This document shows, in pieces, positions 7,276 through 14,154 of a stretch of 21,170 nucleotides of DNA. The position numbers and the translations under genes were made by a program. The notes below the pieces were generated by a model that had not been told where the DNA came from, did no database searches, and worked only from the letters and a program-made list of their open reading frames with translations. The stretch spans positions 1 through 21,170 of the forward strand of contig CAXMST010000052.1 of NCBI GenBank assembly GCA_964196325.1, given 5' to 3'. Origin of the DNA: CAXMST01 sp964196325 (GTDB taxonomy: Bacteria > Actinomycetota > Thermoleophilia > Solirubrobacterales > 70-9). Within the stretch, counting starts at the first letter, position 1. Every line of letters begins with the position of its first letter.

Positions 7276-8452
7276 ACCAGATTTCACCCTCAGCGCTGGG
7301 CCGACGATGTCCTCGCCGCGGGTCCAGCAGGCGCTGGGGCAGCCGATGGTCTTCGACTACGACCCGGTCTTCCTCGAGCGCTTTGCCGAGCTCGAGCGCG
7401 GCGTCGGCGAGCTGCTGCGGACCAAGAACGACGTGATCATGATGCAGGGCGAGGCCGTGCTCGGGATCGAGTCGGCGGGACGCTCGGTCGTGCATCCGGG
7501 ATGTAGGTGCTTGAACCTGGTTTCGGGCGTGTACGCAAAGTGGTTCGGTGACTGGCTGCGTGAGTACGGGGGGGATGTGGTCGAGCTCGAGGTGCCGTAC
7601 AACGAGGCGATCGATCCGACGGCCGTGCGGGAAGCGTTGGAGCAACACGGCGACATCGAGCTGGTCGCCCTGGTCCACTCCGAGACCCCGGCCGGCATTC
7701 TCAACCCTCTGGCCGAGATCACGAAGTTGGCCAAGGACGCGGGGGCCCTGATGTTGGCCGACGTCGTCTCCGCCGTCGGTGGGACGGCGGTCGAGGTCGA
7801 CGAGTGGGGCGTGGACATCGCTATCGCGGGACCGCAGAAGTGTCTCGGCGGCCCGCCCGGAATGTCGCTGATCTCGGTCAGCGACGCGGCCTGGGAGGCG
7901 ATCGAGCGCAATCCGAACGCGCCTCGCGGCTCCTTCCTCTCGATGCTCGACTGGAAGTCAGCCTGGATCGACGGCGGGCGCACGGCATTCGCCTACACGC
8001 CCTCGGTCTCGGACGTCAACGGCGTCCACGCCGCCGTCTTCGAGGCCCTCGATCAGGGGCTCGAGGACGTGATCGCCCGCCATGAGCGGGCCGCGCGCGC
8101 AACGCGGGCCGGGATCCTCGGAATGGGCCTGGAGCTGTGGCCGGTCAGCGAGGAGATCGCGGCGACCTGTGTGACGACCGTATCGACACCCGAGGGCGTC
8201 GAGGTCGGACCGACTCTGAGGCATATCCGCGAGCGATACGGAGTGATGCTCTCCGGTGGCTACGGTGAGCTCAAGGAGAAGTTGTTCCGGCTCGGTCACA
8301 TGGGCGAGGCGTCGCGTTCGCTGTATCCGGTCGTGGCGCTCTCCGCGTTCGGCCGGGGCCTCGCAGATCTCGGCGTCTCCCTCGACATCGGCACGGGCGT
8401 TGACGCGGCGCTCGCGGTCCTCTCCGATTCGGTCGGAGAGGGTTCCGCTTGA
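7268..8452 (+). CDS. Class V PLP aminotransferase, pyridoxamine-pyruvate transaminase-like (paralog 2)
   Basis: This 394-residue PLP enzyme is a clear paralog of the product of 432-1652; about half or more of the aligned residues look identical by eye. The PLP lysine is Lys191 in GPQKCLGGPPG, and LADVVSAVGG carries the pyridine-binding Asp. LSMLDWKSAW and SGGYGELKEKLFRLGHMG, the latter with the substrate-carboxylate Arg, follow the pyridoxamine-pyruvate transaminase pattern closely. N-terminal FTLSAGPTMSSP and FDYDPVFLERF are also typical. The ATG start is set by the ideal AGGAGGTGA. It lies between the CoxG-like gene (8-nt overlap) and an M20 hydrolase (27-nt gap). It probably moves an amino group between a pathway intermediate and pyruvate or glyoxylate. 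Alternatives are AGXT-like or ureidoglycine-glyoxylate activity. Having two copies in one operon suggests two steps or two substrates. Confidence 0.9.
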   Translation: MDRPDFTLSAGPTMSSPRVQQALGQPMVFDYDPVFLERFAELERGVGELLRTKNDVIMMQGEAVLGIESAGRSVVHPGCRCLNLVSGVYAKWFGDWLREYGGDVVELEVPYNEAIDPTAVREALEQHGDIELVALVHSETPAGILNPLAEITKLAKDAGALMLADVVSAVGGTAVEVDEWGVDIAIAGPQKCLGGPPGMSLISVSDAAWEAIERNPNAPRGSFLSMLDWKSAWIDGGRTAFAYTPSVSDVNGVHAAVFEALDQGLEDVIARHERAARATRAGILGMGLELWPVSEEIAATCVTTVSTPEGVEVGPTLRHIRERYGVMLSGGYGELKEKLFRLGHMGEASRSLYPVVALSAFGRGLADLGVSLDIGTGVDAALAVLSDSVGEGSA

Positions 8453-8479
8453 CAGCGCGCCGGCCACCGGGGTGCCCTC

Positions 8480-9613
8480 GTGACTGACGAGAACGTCCTC
8501 GCAGCCGTCGCGTCCCACCGACCGGACGTCGAGGCAGCGATCGAGTTCGTGCACGCTCACCCCGAGCTCGCCCACGAGGAGGTCGAATGCTCCCGTTTTT
8601 TGGCGGCGCAGCTCGCCGACGCCGGCTACCTCGTGGAACGGGGCATCGCCGGCCTGCCGACCGCGTTCCGAGCTCGGATCCAGGGCCGTGCGGGTGCACC
8701 CGCTGTCGGCCTCGTCGATCTATTCGATGCGGTGCCGGCGGTTCGCGCGGACGGCTCGATGGAACCCGTCCATTCCTGCGGCCACGGGCCGCTTGCCGGT
8801 GGTGTTGCCGGGGCGGCGCTCGCCCTCGCCGATCTGCGCGAGCGCCTCGCGGGCGCCGTGGAGGTAATCGGCTGTCCCGGCGACGAACTGCACGCACCTG
8901 GAACCGTTGAGCGCGGCGGCGGCAAGGCGATCACTGCCGAGGCCGGGATCTGGGACCACCTCGACGCCGCCCTTTACGCTCACCCTGAGTTCATCGACAC
9001 CGTCTCGTTGGATTCGCGCTGCATGCGGAGGCTGGTTGGGACCATCGCCGGGGCTAGGGCGATGGACGCCACGATCGAGGCGCCTCGCGAGGCCGCCGCG
9101 CAGGCTCTCGATGCCGTCGCGGGGCATCGGTCCGACTGCGCGATGCTCGAGGGAATGATTCTCGACGGCGACGTCGAGGAGGGTTCCGGCTTCACCTTGC
9201 GCGCTACCTATCTCATCACCGCTGAGAGCGAGGCTGCTCTCAACTCGCTGGATCAGGAGCTGCGATCGAGGCTCTCCGGGGCAGACTGGAGCCCCGGCCC
9301 GACGGTCCCGGCGATCGTGCCCGACGAGTCGGTGCGCTCCGCGGTCGCCCGAGCGTTCGAGGCCGCCGGGCGCGAGTTCGTGGGCGATCCACCGCCGCTC
9401 CCGTTTGCCACCGACTTCGGTGACATCTCTCGCCGCCTGCCCTCGGCGCTGATCGGTATCGGCAGGCCCGGCGGCTGGGAGTTCCACACCGATGCCGGCG
9501 CCCGCCAATTCGCGTCCCCGGACGGGCTTGAGGCTGCGATGGCCACCGCCTCGGTCCTCGCCTTGAGCGTCGTCAAGCTCCTGGACGAGGGTGAGAATGG
9601 AGTCGGCAGGTGA
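8480..9613 (+). CDS. M20D-type metallo-amidohydrolase (AbgB / aminoacylase-like)
   Basis: This 377-residue protein has the M20 dizinc peptidase fold. EFVHAHPELAHEEVE is at about residues 22-36 and CGHG has Cys100 and His102 as the typical M20D metal-binding motif. PGDELHAPG has Asp135-Glu136 at the position of the catalytic Glu pair, YAHPE lies near 172, and EFHTDAG near 336 holds the last metal His. A lid domain with GTIAGARAMDATIEAPREAAAQALDAV interrupts the catalytic domain. Family members cleave amide bonds of N-acyl amino acids, p-aminobenzoyl-glutamate or related amides. The GTG start has only a weak ribosome site. The stop overlaps the next start as GTGA (9610-9613). In this operon it could deacylate or open an amide intermediate. 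It is only distantly similar to the second M20 enzyme at 10515-11663. Confidence 0.86.
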   Translation: MTDENVLAAVASHRPDVEAAIEFVHAHPELAHEEVECSRFLAAQLADAGYLVERGIAGLPTAFRARIQGRAGAPAVGLVDLFDAVPAVRADGSMEPVHSCGHGPLAGGVAGAALALADLRERLAGAVEVIGCPGDELHAPGTVERGGGKAITAEAGIWDHLDAALYAHPEFIDTVSLDSRCMRRLVGTIAGARAMDATIEAPREAAAQALDAVAGHRSDCAMLEGMILDGDVEEGSGFTLRATYLITAESEAALNSLDQELRSRLSGADWSPGPTVPAIVPDESVRSAVARAFEAAGREFVGDPPPLPFATDFGDISRRLPSALIGIGRPGGWEFHTDAGARQFASPDGLEAAMATASVLALSVVKLLDEGENGVGR

Positions 9614-10482
9614 CAACCCTGCCGCCGTTCGAGATGCACCGGCCCGGGACCGTCTCGGAGGCCACGGGGCTCCTCGATGAGCTCGGCGACGAGGCGGTGA
9701 TCTATGCCGGCGGCACCGAGCTGCTGTTGCTGCTCAAGCTTGGCTTTGCCGAGTATCCCCACCTGGTCGACATCAAGGGAATCGAGGAGCTGGGAGGCGT
9801 GAGCCTGGACGGTGACGAACTGCGGATCGGGGCGACCGTCACCCACCGTGCGCTCGAGCGCGACCCGCTGGTGCTGGAGCGCCACCCGGCGCTGGCCGCG
9901 ATGGAGCGCAGCGTCGGCAATATCCGGGTGCGGAGCGTGGGCAGCGTCGGCGGCAATCTCTGCTTCGCGGACCCACACTCCGACCCGGCCACGTTCTTGA
10001 TCGCCGCGGGCGCACGGGTGGAGGCCCGGCGCGGTGCGGATCAGGCCAGGTCGCTCGAGATCGAGGATTTCATCGCCGGTCCGTTCGAGAACGTGCTCGA
10101 AGCCGGTGAGCTACTCAGCGTGATCGTCGTTCCGACCCCGGCGCCAGACGCCGCGGTGGCCCACCTGAAGATGTCCTTCCACGAGCGCCCAGCGATCACT
10201 CTCGCCTGTCATCTGCGCAGCGTCAGCGGCGAGCTCGCCGAGGTCCGGCTCGCGGTGGGCTCGGCCGGGATTCGCGCGCGCCGCGCTCGCGGAGCCGAGG
10301 ACCTGCTCAGCGGCAGTCCGAGCGCCGAGCTGAGCGAGGCGATCCTGGCTGAGGCGGGCGATCTGGCCGCCGATGCCGCGGATCCTGTCGAGGACGCGAA
10401 CGGCTCGGTCGAGTACAAGCGTCACCTGGTTGGGGTTCTGATGCGCCGCTGTCTCCGGCAGGCGCTGAGTGAGGCCGGTTGA
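9610..10482 (+). CDS. FAD-binding subunit of a molybdenum hydroxylase (CoxM/XdhC-type medium subunit)
   Basis: This 290-residue flavoprotein is of the CO dehydrogenase / xanthine dehydrogenase medium-subunit family. Both FAD motifs are seen: AGGTELL at 33-39 and SVGGNLC at 112-118. FEMHRPGTVSEA at the N-terminus is typical, and the C-terminal CO-dehydrogenase flavoprotein domain begins around residue 178. In the family it takes electrons from the 2Fe-2S small subunit and passes them to NAD, oxygen or the quinone pool. Neither the 2Fe-2S nor the molybdopterin subunit is encoded in the window. They may lie upstream of the left edge or elsewhere. Start GTG overlaps the M20 stop, and the stop is next to the start region of the second M20 gene. 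CoxG-like and MocA-like genes in the same run support a molybdenum-hydroxylase role rather than a stand-alone FAD oxidase. Confidence 0.88.
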   Translation: MTTLPPFEMHRPGTVSEATGLLDELGDEAVIYAGGTELLLLLKLGFAEYPHLVDIKGIEELGGVSLDGDELRIGATVTHRALERDPLVLERHPALAAMERSVGNIRVRSVGSVGGNLCFADPHSDPATFLIAAGARVEARRGADQARSLEIEDFIAGPFENVLEAGELLSVIVVPTPAPDAAVAHLKMSFHERPAITLACHLRSVSGELAEVRLAVGSAGIRARRARGAEDLLSGSPSAELSEAILAEAGDLAADAADPVEDANGSVEYKRHLVGVLMRRCLRQALSEAG

Positions 10483-10514
10483 CAGGCCTCCCGGGCCTCG
10501 ACACGGAAGCCACC

Positions 10515-11663
10515 ATGGCCCCCGATCGCTCCCAACTGGCGGCCGAGCTGAAGCGGCGGGCGGAGTCCATGCGGGGCCGGGCCACCGAGCTGCTGGAGCG
10601 GCTCACCGCGCTCGACTCGGAGAGCGGCGAACCCGCCGCGCTCGAGCCGTCGTGCGAGCTGCTCGGCGCTGAGCTCGAGCGCCTCGGGGCCGCGCCGACG
10701 CGCCACGTGAGCCCGGCGGGGATTCATCTCGAGGCAGGCTTCGGGGCTGGCCCAGGGTCGCCGCTTCTGCTGCTTTGTCACTACGACACCGTCTGGGCCG
10801 CCGGCACCGCCGCCGCCCGGCCGCTGCGCTTCGACGGCGAGCGCGCGATCGGCCCGGGAGTCTTCGACATGCGCGGGGGGATCGTCGCTGCGCTCTGTGC
10901 TCTGGAGCTGCTCCTCGCCTCGGATCGGGTCGAGCGGCCGCTGACGCTGCTGCTGACCGCGGACGAGGAGACCGGCGGCGAGAGCTCGAGCGAGTTGATC
11001 ATCGATCGCGGACTGGCCGCGGATCTGACCCTCGTCCCGGAGCCATCTTTGCCCGGCGGTGCGATCAAGACCCGGCGCAAGGGCTGGAGCACCTATGAGC
11101 TTCGCGTCGCCGGGCGCTCGGCGCACGCCGGGCTCGAGCCCGAGCGTGGGGTCAGCGCAATCGACGAGCTCGTCGATCAGCTCGCGAGCGTTCGCGGGCT
11201 GGCCGATCCTGCCGCGGGCACGACGATCAACTGCGGTATGATCGACGGTGGACAGGCTGCGAACGTAGTCGCCGAGGCGGCCTTCGCGGAGCTCGATCTG
11301 CGCGCCGCGACTGTTGCCGAGTATGAGCGCGTCGACCTCGAGCTGCATCGGCTGGCGCCGCGGCGGGATGGCTCCGAGATCAAGCTGACCCGAAGGCACA
11401 CACGACCGCCGATGGAACGCACCGCGCCGATCGCGGCAGCCGCTGAGCGCGCACTCGGGCTTGCTGCTGAGCTCGGGCTGGAGCTGGGCGAAGGCGCCGC
11501 CGGCGGGGCGAGCGACGCCAATCAGCTGGCTGCCCAGGGCGCTGCAGTCCTCGACGGGCTCGGGCCAGAGGGCGGCGGCGCCCATGCCGAGGATGAATGG
11601 GTCTCGCTGGATTCCCTGTGCGAGCGTGTCGCGCTCTTGGCTCTACTGATCGCGGAGCTATGA
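10515..11663 (+). CDS. M20 family metallopeptidase (ArgE/carboxypeptidase G2-like)
   Basis: This is a 382-residue dizinc hydrolase. Metal and catalytic positions are intact: HYDT with His89 and Asp91, FDMRGG with bridging Asp118, DEETGG with catalytic Glu151 and metal Glu152, PEPS near 176, and GGGAHAEDE with His357. The dimerisation domain contains VAGRSAHAGLEPERG. Carboxypeptidase G2, ArgE and succinyl-diaminopimelate desuccinylase share this plan; the VAGRSAHAG...GVSAIDEL stretch is most like carboxypeptidase G2. It would hydrolyse an N-acyl amino acid or similar amide in the cytoplasm. The ATG at 10515 follows GGAAG (10505-10509). A TTG at 10479, overlapping the previous stop, would add 12 residues and cannot be excluded. 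The stop overlaps the next start as ATGA. Confidence 0.88.
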   Translation: MAPDRSQLAAELKRRAESMRGRATELLERLTALDSESGEPAALEPSCELLGAELERLGAAPTRHVSPAGIHLEAGFGAGPGSPLLLLCHYDTVWAAGTAAARPLRFDGERAIGPGVFDMRGGIVAALCALELLLASDRVERPLTLLLTADEETGGESSSELIIDRGLAADLTLVPEPSLPGGAIKTRRKGWSTYELRVAGRSAHAGLEPERGVSAIDELVDQLASVRGLADPAAGTTINCGMIDGGQAANVVAEAAFAELDLRAATVAEYERVDLELHRLAPRRDGSEIKLTRRHTRPPMERTAPIAAAAERALGLAAELGLELGEGAAGGASDANQLAAQGAAVLDGLGPEGGGAHAEDEWVSLDSLCERVALLALLIAEL

Positions 11664-12310
11664 GCGAGTCGCGGGGTGAGCCGGGGGTCGTCGGGATCGT
11701 GCTTGCCGCGGGCGCCGGCACCCGCTTCGGCGGTCGCAAGCAGCTCGCGCCGCTGGCGGGTCGGCCGATGCTCGAGCATGTACTGGAGGCGGTCTCCCGG
11801 GCGCGCCTCGATCGCGTGTTGGTCGTGCTCGGCTCCGAGCAGGCGGAAATCCGGAGCCGGGTCGATCTCCATGGCGCTGAGCCGGTGTCCGCTCCCGACT
11901 GGAGGGATGGGCAGGCTCGATCGCTCAGCGCGGGGATCGAGGCCGCCGGTGAGGCCGATGCCGCCGTGATCGTGCTTGGCGATCAGCCGCAGCTCTCGCA
12001 CCGTGCGATCGATGCCGTGCTCGCCGCTCGCGGCGAAGAGTTGGATGCGGTTCGCGCCGCCTATGGCGGGGTCCCCGGGCATCCCGTCCTGATCGAGCGC
12101 ACGCTGTTCCCGCTCCTGATCGGGAGGACCGGGGATGACGGGGCCCGCGCGGTGCTCGCCGCGGCCCGATGTCTGGATCTCGAGTGCGAGGGGCTCGGCA
12201 ACCCGGCCGACGTCGACACCCGTGCGGCCCTCAGGAGGCTGGGGGAGAACTGGACGAGCTCGAGACAGGGCGCGCGCGGCCGGGCGGAGGGAGGCCCGCC
12301 TAGCGGATGA
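11660..12310 (+). CDS. MobA/MocA-like nucleotidyltransferase (molybdenum cofactor cytidylyltransferase family)
   Basis: This 216-residue protein has a single nucleotidyltransferase fold. The nucleotide-binding loop is LAAGAGTRFGGRK at 15-27, followed by LAGRPML. The metal-binding GDQP motif is at 107-110, GHPVLIER starts at 140, DDGARAVL follows, and the fold ends with NPADVDTRAAL. These are the hallmarks of MocA-type enzymes that add CMP to molybdopterin for xanthine-dehydrogenase/CO-dehydrogenase family enzymes. A MobA (GMP-adding) or other sugar-type role is less likely because of the Cox-type neighbours. The start is coupled by ATGA to the M20 gene. The last 25 residues are Arg/Gly/Pro-rich and not conserved in the family. 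It is the last gene of the run, and the transcript should end at the hairpin at 12384-12431. Confidence 0.85.
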   Translation: MSESRGEPGVVGIVLAAGAGTRFGGRKQLAPLAGRPMLEHVLEAVSRARLDRVLVVLGSEQAEIRSRVDLHGAEPVSAPDWRDGQARSLSAGIEAAGEADAAVIVLGDQPQLSHRAIDAVLAARGEELDAVRAAYGGVPGHPVLIERTLFPLLIGRTGDDGARAVLAAARCLDLECEGLGNPADVDTRAALRRLGENWTSSRQGARGRAEGGPPSG

Positions 12311-12344
12311 GCGCCCCGCTCGCCCACCCAGCCCGGCATCCGCG

Positions 12345-12364
12345 TAGAAAATATTCTATTATTA
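12345..12364. other. AT-rich island in the convergent intergenic region
   Basis: Twenty bases contain only two G/C residues, in an otherwise very GC-rich sequence. The patch lies between the end of the catabolic run and the terminator hairpin. On the - strand it lies downstream of the hairpin and includes a short T run (ATTTT), which could help termination of the reductase transcript. Confidence 0.6.
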
Positions 12365-12383
12365 GCTGGACAGTCGGTCTGGT

Positions 12384-12431
12384 AGCCCCCTCTCCCCGGC
12401 CCGTCCCCCCGCGGGCCGGGCAGAGGGGGCT
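12384..12431. terminator. Bidirectional terminator hairpin
   Basis: AGCCCCCTCT (12384-12393) pairs with AGAGGGGGCT (12422-12431). After one mismatch, a second stem CCCGGCCCG (12395-12403) pairs with CGGGCCGGG (12412-12420), leaving an 8-nt loop. It lies between two converging genes (stops at 12310 and 12465), so it can serve both transcripts. The + strand side lacks a T run. Confidence 0.85.
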
Positions 12432-12464
12432 GCTGATCCGCGACTTGCGGCGAGGCGCCCGAAC

Positions 12465-13640
12465 TCAGGCTGCCAGCTGCGCGGGCCCTAACGGGGCCGA
12501 GTCGATCGGCTGCAGCGCGAAGTCTGGGTGAGCGATGTTCAGGTAGTGCTCGAACGACCAGCGCACGAAGCGGTCATGGGCCATCGCTCCCAACGTGGGC
12601 GCGAGGAGTCGGGGGGGCACTCGCGGAATCAGCTTCTGGACCCGCAACAACCACTCGAACTGCCAGCGGTGGTCGGCGTTAAACGCCGCGTAGCGCTCGA
12701 GCGCGGCCTCGCGATCGGCGTGGCCGTCGACGACGCGGCGCAACTCACGGCCGGCGGCGATCGCGAAGTAGAACGCGGTGCGAATCCCCTCGGCCGTCAG
12801 GGGTAGGCAGTGTCCGGCCGAGTCGCCGCAGAAGAAGATGCCCGATTCGGTCGACTCCCTGAGCCGGTGCGGGATCCAGTTGCCCTGGTACCCGTCGGGT
12901 GGCAGCTCCAACCGCTCGGCGAGCTCGACGGTCGGCTGCTTGACACCGAAGCGCGGATCGAAGCTGCCGACGCCGACACGGAGCTCGTCACCCGCCGGGA
13001 AGCTCCAACCGTAGCCCGCGGGAACCACGCCCCGCTCGATCCACAGCTCCATACGGTCGGCCTGCCCCCCAGGGTGCACCTCGAGGCCGCGTGAGAGCGG
13101 CCCGTCGGGAGGCTGGTATCCGCCGGCACCGAGGACCCGTCTCCAGCCCAGGCAATCGACGACCAAGGGGGCGCTGACGGTGCCGCGGTCGGTCTTGACC
13201 GCGAACACATGGTTCGGGTCCACGCGGCTGCCGGCGGGCGGCAGCTCGCCCTCCAGACCATCGACTTTTGCCGTCTCGAACTCGGCCTCCCCGCACTGCT
13301 CCCAGAGCAGCTCGCAAAGCAGCGGATAGTCAAACACGGAAAACGACCAGGGGAGCCGCATGACTTTGTCGGTGTAGGGGGTGTGGAAGTCGAGCTCGTC
13401 GAACGTCTGCCGGATCGAGTCACCGAGGCCGAGGTTCAGCAGCCAGTCCGTCGGGGCCCCGCAGGCGGAGGTCTGGCGCTCACCGATCTCGTAGCGATCG
13501 AGGATCAGTACCCGGGCGCCCGAGCCGGCCAGTTCGCGCGCCACGGTCAAGCCGGCGAAGCTGGCGCCGCAGATCAGGACGTCCCAGGAGCCCTCCAGCG
13601 CGGTTCGCTCCGCGCCGCGCTTGGTCTTTCGGACCGGCAT
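12465..13640 (-). CDS. FAD-dependent oxidoreductase, geranylgeranyl reductase family
   Basis: This 391-residue flavoprotein begins with a Rossmann FAD site, GASFAG at 25-30, followed by GARVLILDRYEIG with the ribose-binding Asp. The second FAD motif, FFCGDSAGHCLPLTAEGIRTAFYFA, lies in the C-terminal half and matches the geranylgeranyl reductase / p-hydroxybenzoate hydroxylase superfamily. SACGAP corresponds to the conserved Cys-containing loop of the reductase group. Members saturate isoprenoid chains (menaquinone, carotenoid or lipid side chains) or act as monooxygenases; the exact substrate is not visible. The ATG start has no ribosome site; a TAACCT hexamer lies 9 nt upstream. It is 29 nt downstream of a small membrane protein on the same strand and probably shares its transcript. 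The gene ends facing the catabolic run across a terminator. Confidence 0.85.
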   Translation of the reverse strand: MPVRKTKRGAERTALEGSWDVLICGASFAGLTVARELAGSGARVLILDRYEIGERQTSACGAPTDWLLNLGLGDSIRQTFDELDFHTPYTDKVMRLPWSFSVFDYPLLCELLWEQCGEAEFETAKVDGLEGELPPAGSRVDPNHVFAVKTDRGTVSAPLVVDCLGWRRVLGAGGYQPPDGPLSRGLEVHPGGQADRMELWIERGVVPAGYGWSFPAGDELRVGVGSFDPRFGVKQPTVELAERLELPPDGYQGNWIPHRLRESTESGIFFCGDSAGHCLPLTAEGIRTAFYFAIAAGRELRRVVDGHADREAALERYAAFNADHRWQFEWLLRVQKLIPRVPPRLLAPTLGAMAHDRFVRWSFEHYLNIAHPDFALQPIDSAPLGPAQLAA

Positions 13641-13669
13641 CGCGGGCCGAGGTTAGCGGGCGTCAGGAC

Positions 13670-14083
13670 TCAGCCCCGGGCCGCGGTCCGTGCCCGGATC
13701 CGGCCCCCGAGCATGCCGAGCAGCAAGCCCAGGCCGGCCGAGAGCAATGGGAAGAAGACGATCGGTTCCGGCACCTGAGCCAGCGGTGGTGCCTCCGTGA
13801 TCGCGTCCGCGACGAATACCCCGAGCCCGAACATGGCGCCGGCCAGCAGCCCCCGCTTGGCGCCGGAGCGCCCGGACTCGTGCTCGTAACCGCCGGCAAT
13901 GCCGCCGAGTACAGCGATCACGTTGGCGACCCACCAGCCGGTCTCGGTCTCCGACAGCAGGAAACCGCAGACGGCTCCAAACAGAAGTGGAACCAGCACC
14001 ACCAGCGTCGCCTGGGTCGGCGGCGGCAGGCTCGAGAGCAGGGGCGGGGGCTCGGGCGCGATCAATGGACCATACGGGCCCAT
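13670..14083 (-). CDS. Small four-helix membrane protein, unknown function
   Basis: I do not recognise this 137-residue protein. A Pro-rich N-terminus (residues 5-24) is followed by four hydrophobic stretches at about 26-44, 49-66, 78-98 and 108-126. A polar Glu/Ser/Arg/Lys loop (HESGRSGAKRG) lies between the second and third, and the C-terminus is basic (RIRARTAARG). The helices are rich in Gly and Leu. It starts 71 nt from the divergent rpsA start, with AGGCGG 4 nt before the ATG. It lies 29 nt upstream of the reductase gene on the same strand, suggesting a membrane role linked to that flavoprotein, but nothing in the sequence proves it. Codon use and length favour a real gene. Confidence 0.65.
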   Translation of the reverse strand: MGPYGPLIAPEPPPLLSSLPPPTQATLVVLVPLLFGAVCGFLLSETETGWWVANVIAVLGGIAGGYEHESGRSGAKRGLLAGAMFGLGVFVADAITEAPPLAQVPEPIVFFPLLSAGLGLLLGMLGGRIRARTAARG

Positions 14084-14154
14084 AGAGCCGCCTGCGCCGG
14101 GTTTCCTCGCGACGGCGCCGTGCCGGCGCCGGCATTTGCCTATGATTCCGCGCC
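14084..14154. promoter_or_regulatory. Divergent promoter region of rpsA and the small membrane protein gene
   Basis: TATGAT at 14141-14146 is a good -10 hexamer for rpsA, ending 8 nt before the TTG start codon, so the mRNA would have almost no leader. No -35 hexamer is seen. Its place is taken by GGCGCC-GTGCC-GGCGCC (14114-14130), an inverted-repeat motif that recurs inside the rpsA coding start at 14179-14195. Confidence 0.45.
14114..14130 (+). repeat. 17-bp inverted-repeat motif, copy 1 (rpsA promoter)
   Basis: GGCGCCGTGCCGGCGCC has two GGCGCC arms spaced by 5 nt. It differs by one base from copy 2 at 14179-14195; the copies are 65 bp apart. Confidence 0.6.

Noticed and set aside
432..8452. 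The two aminotransferase copies as arms of a transposon-like duplication
   Set aside because: The copies are clearly diverged at protein level and no flanking inverted repeats or transposase were seen; an old gene duplication is simpler.
10422..11585. Open frame of 387 codons on the - strand opposite the second M20 gene
   Set aside because: No recognisable motif; the + strand M20 enzyme has all metal ligands.
12307..12531. Small 74-codon frame across the convergent intergenic region
   Set aside because: It runs through the terminator hairpin and into the 3' end of the reductase gene; no motif or ribosome site.
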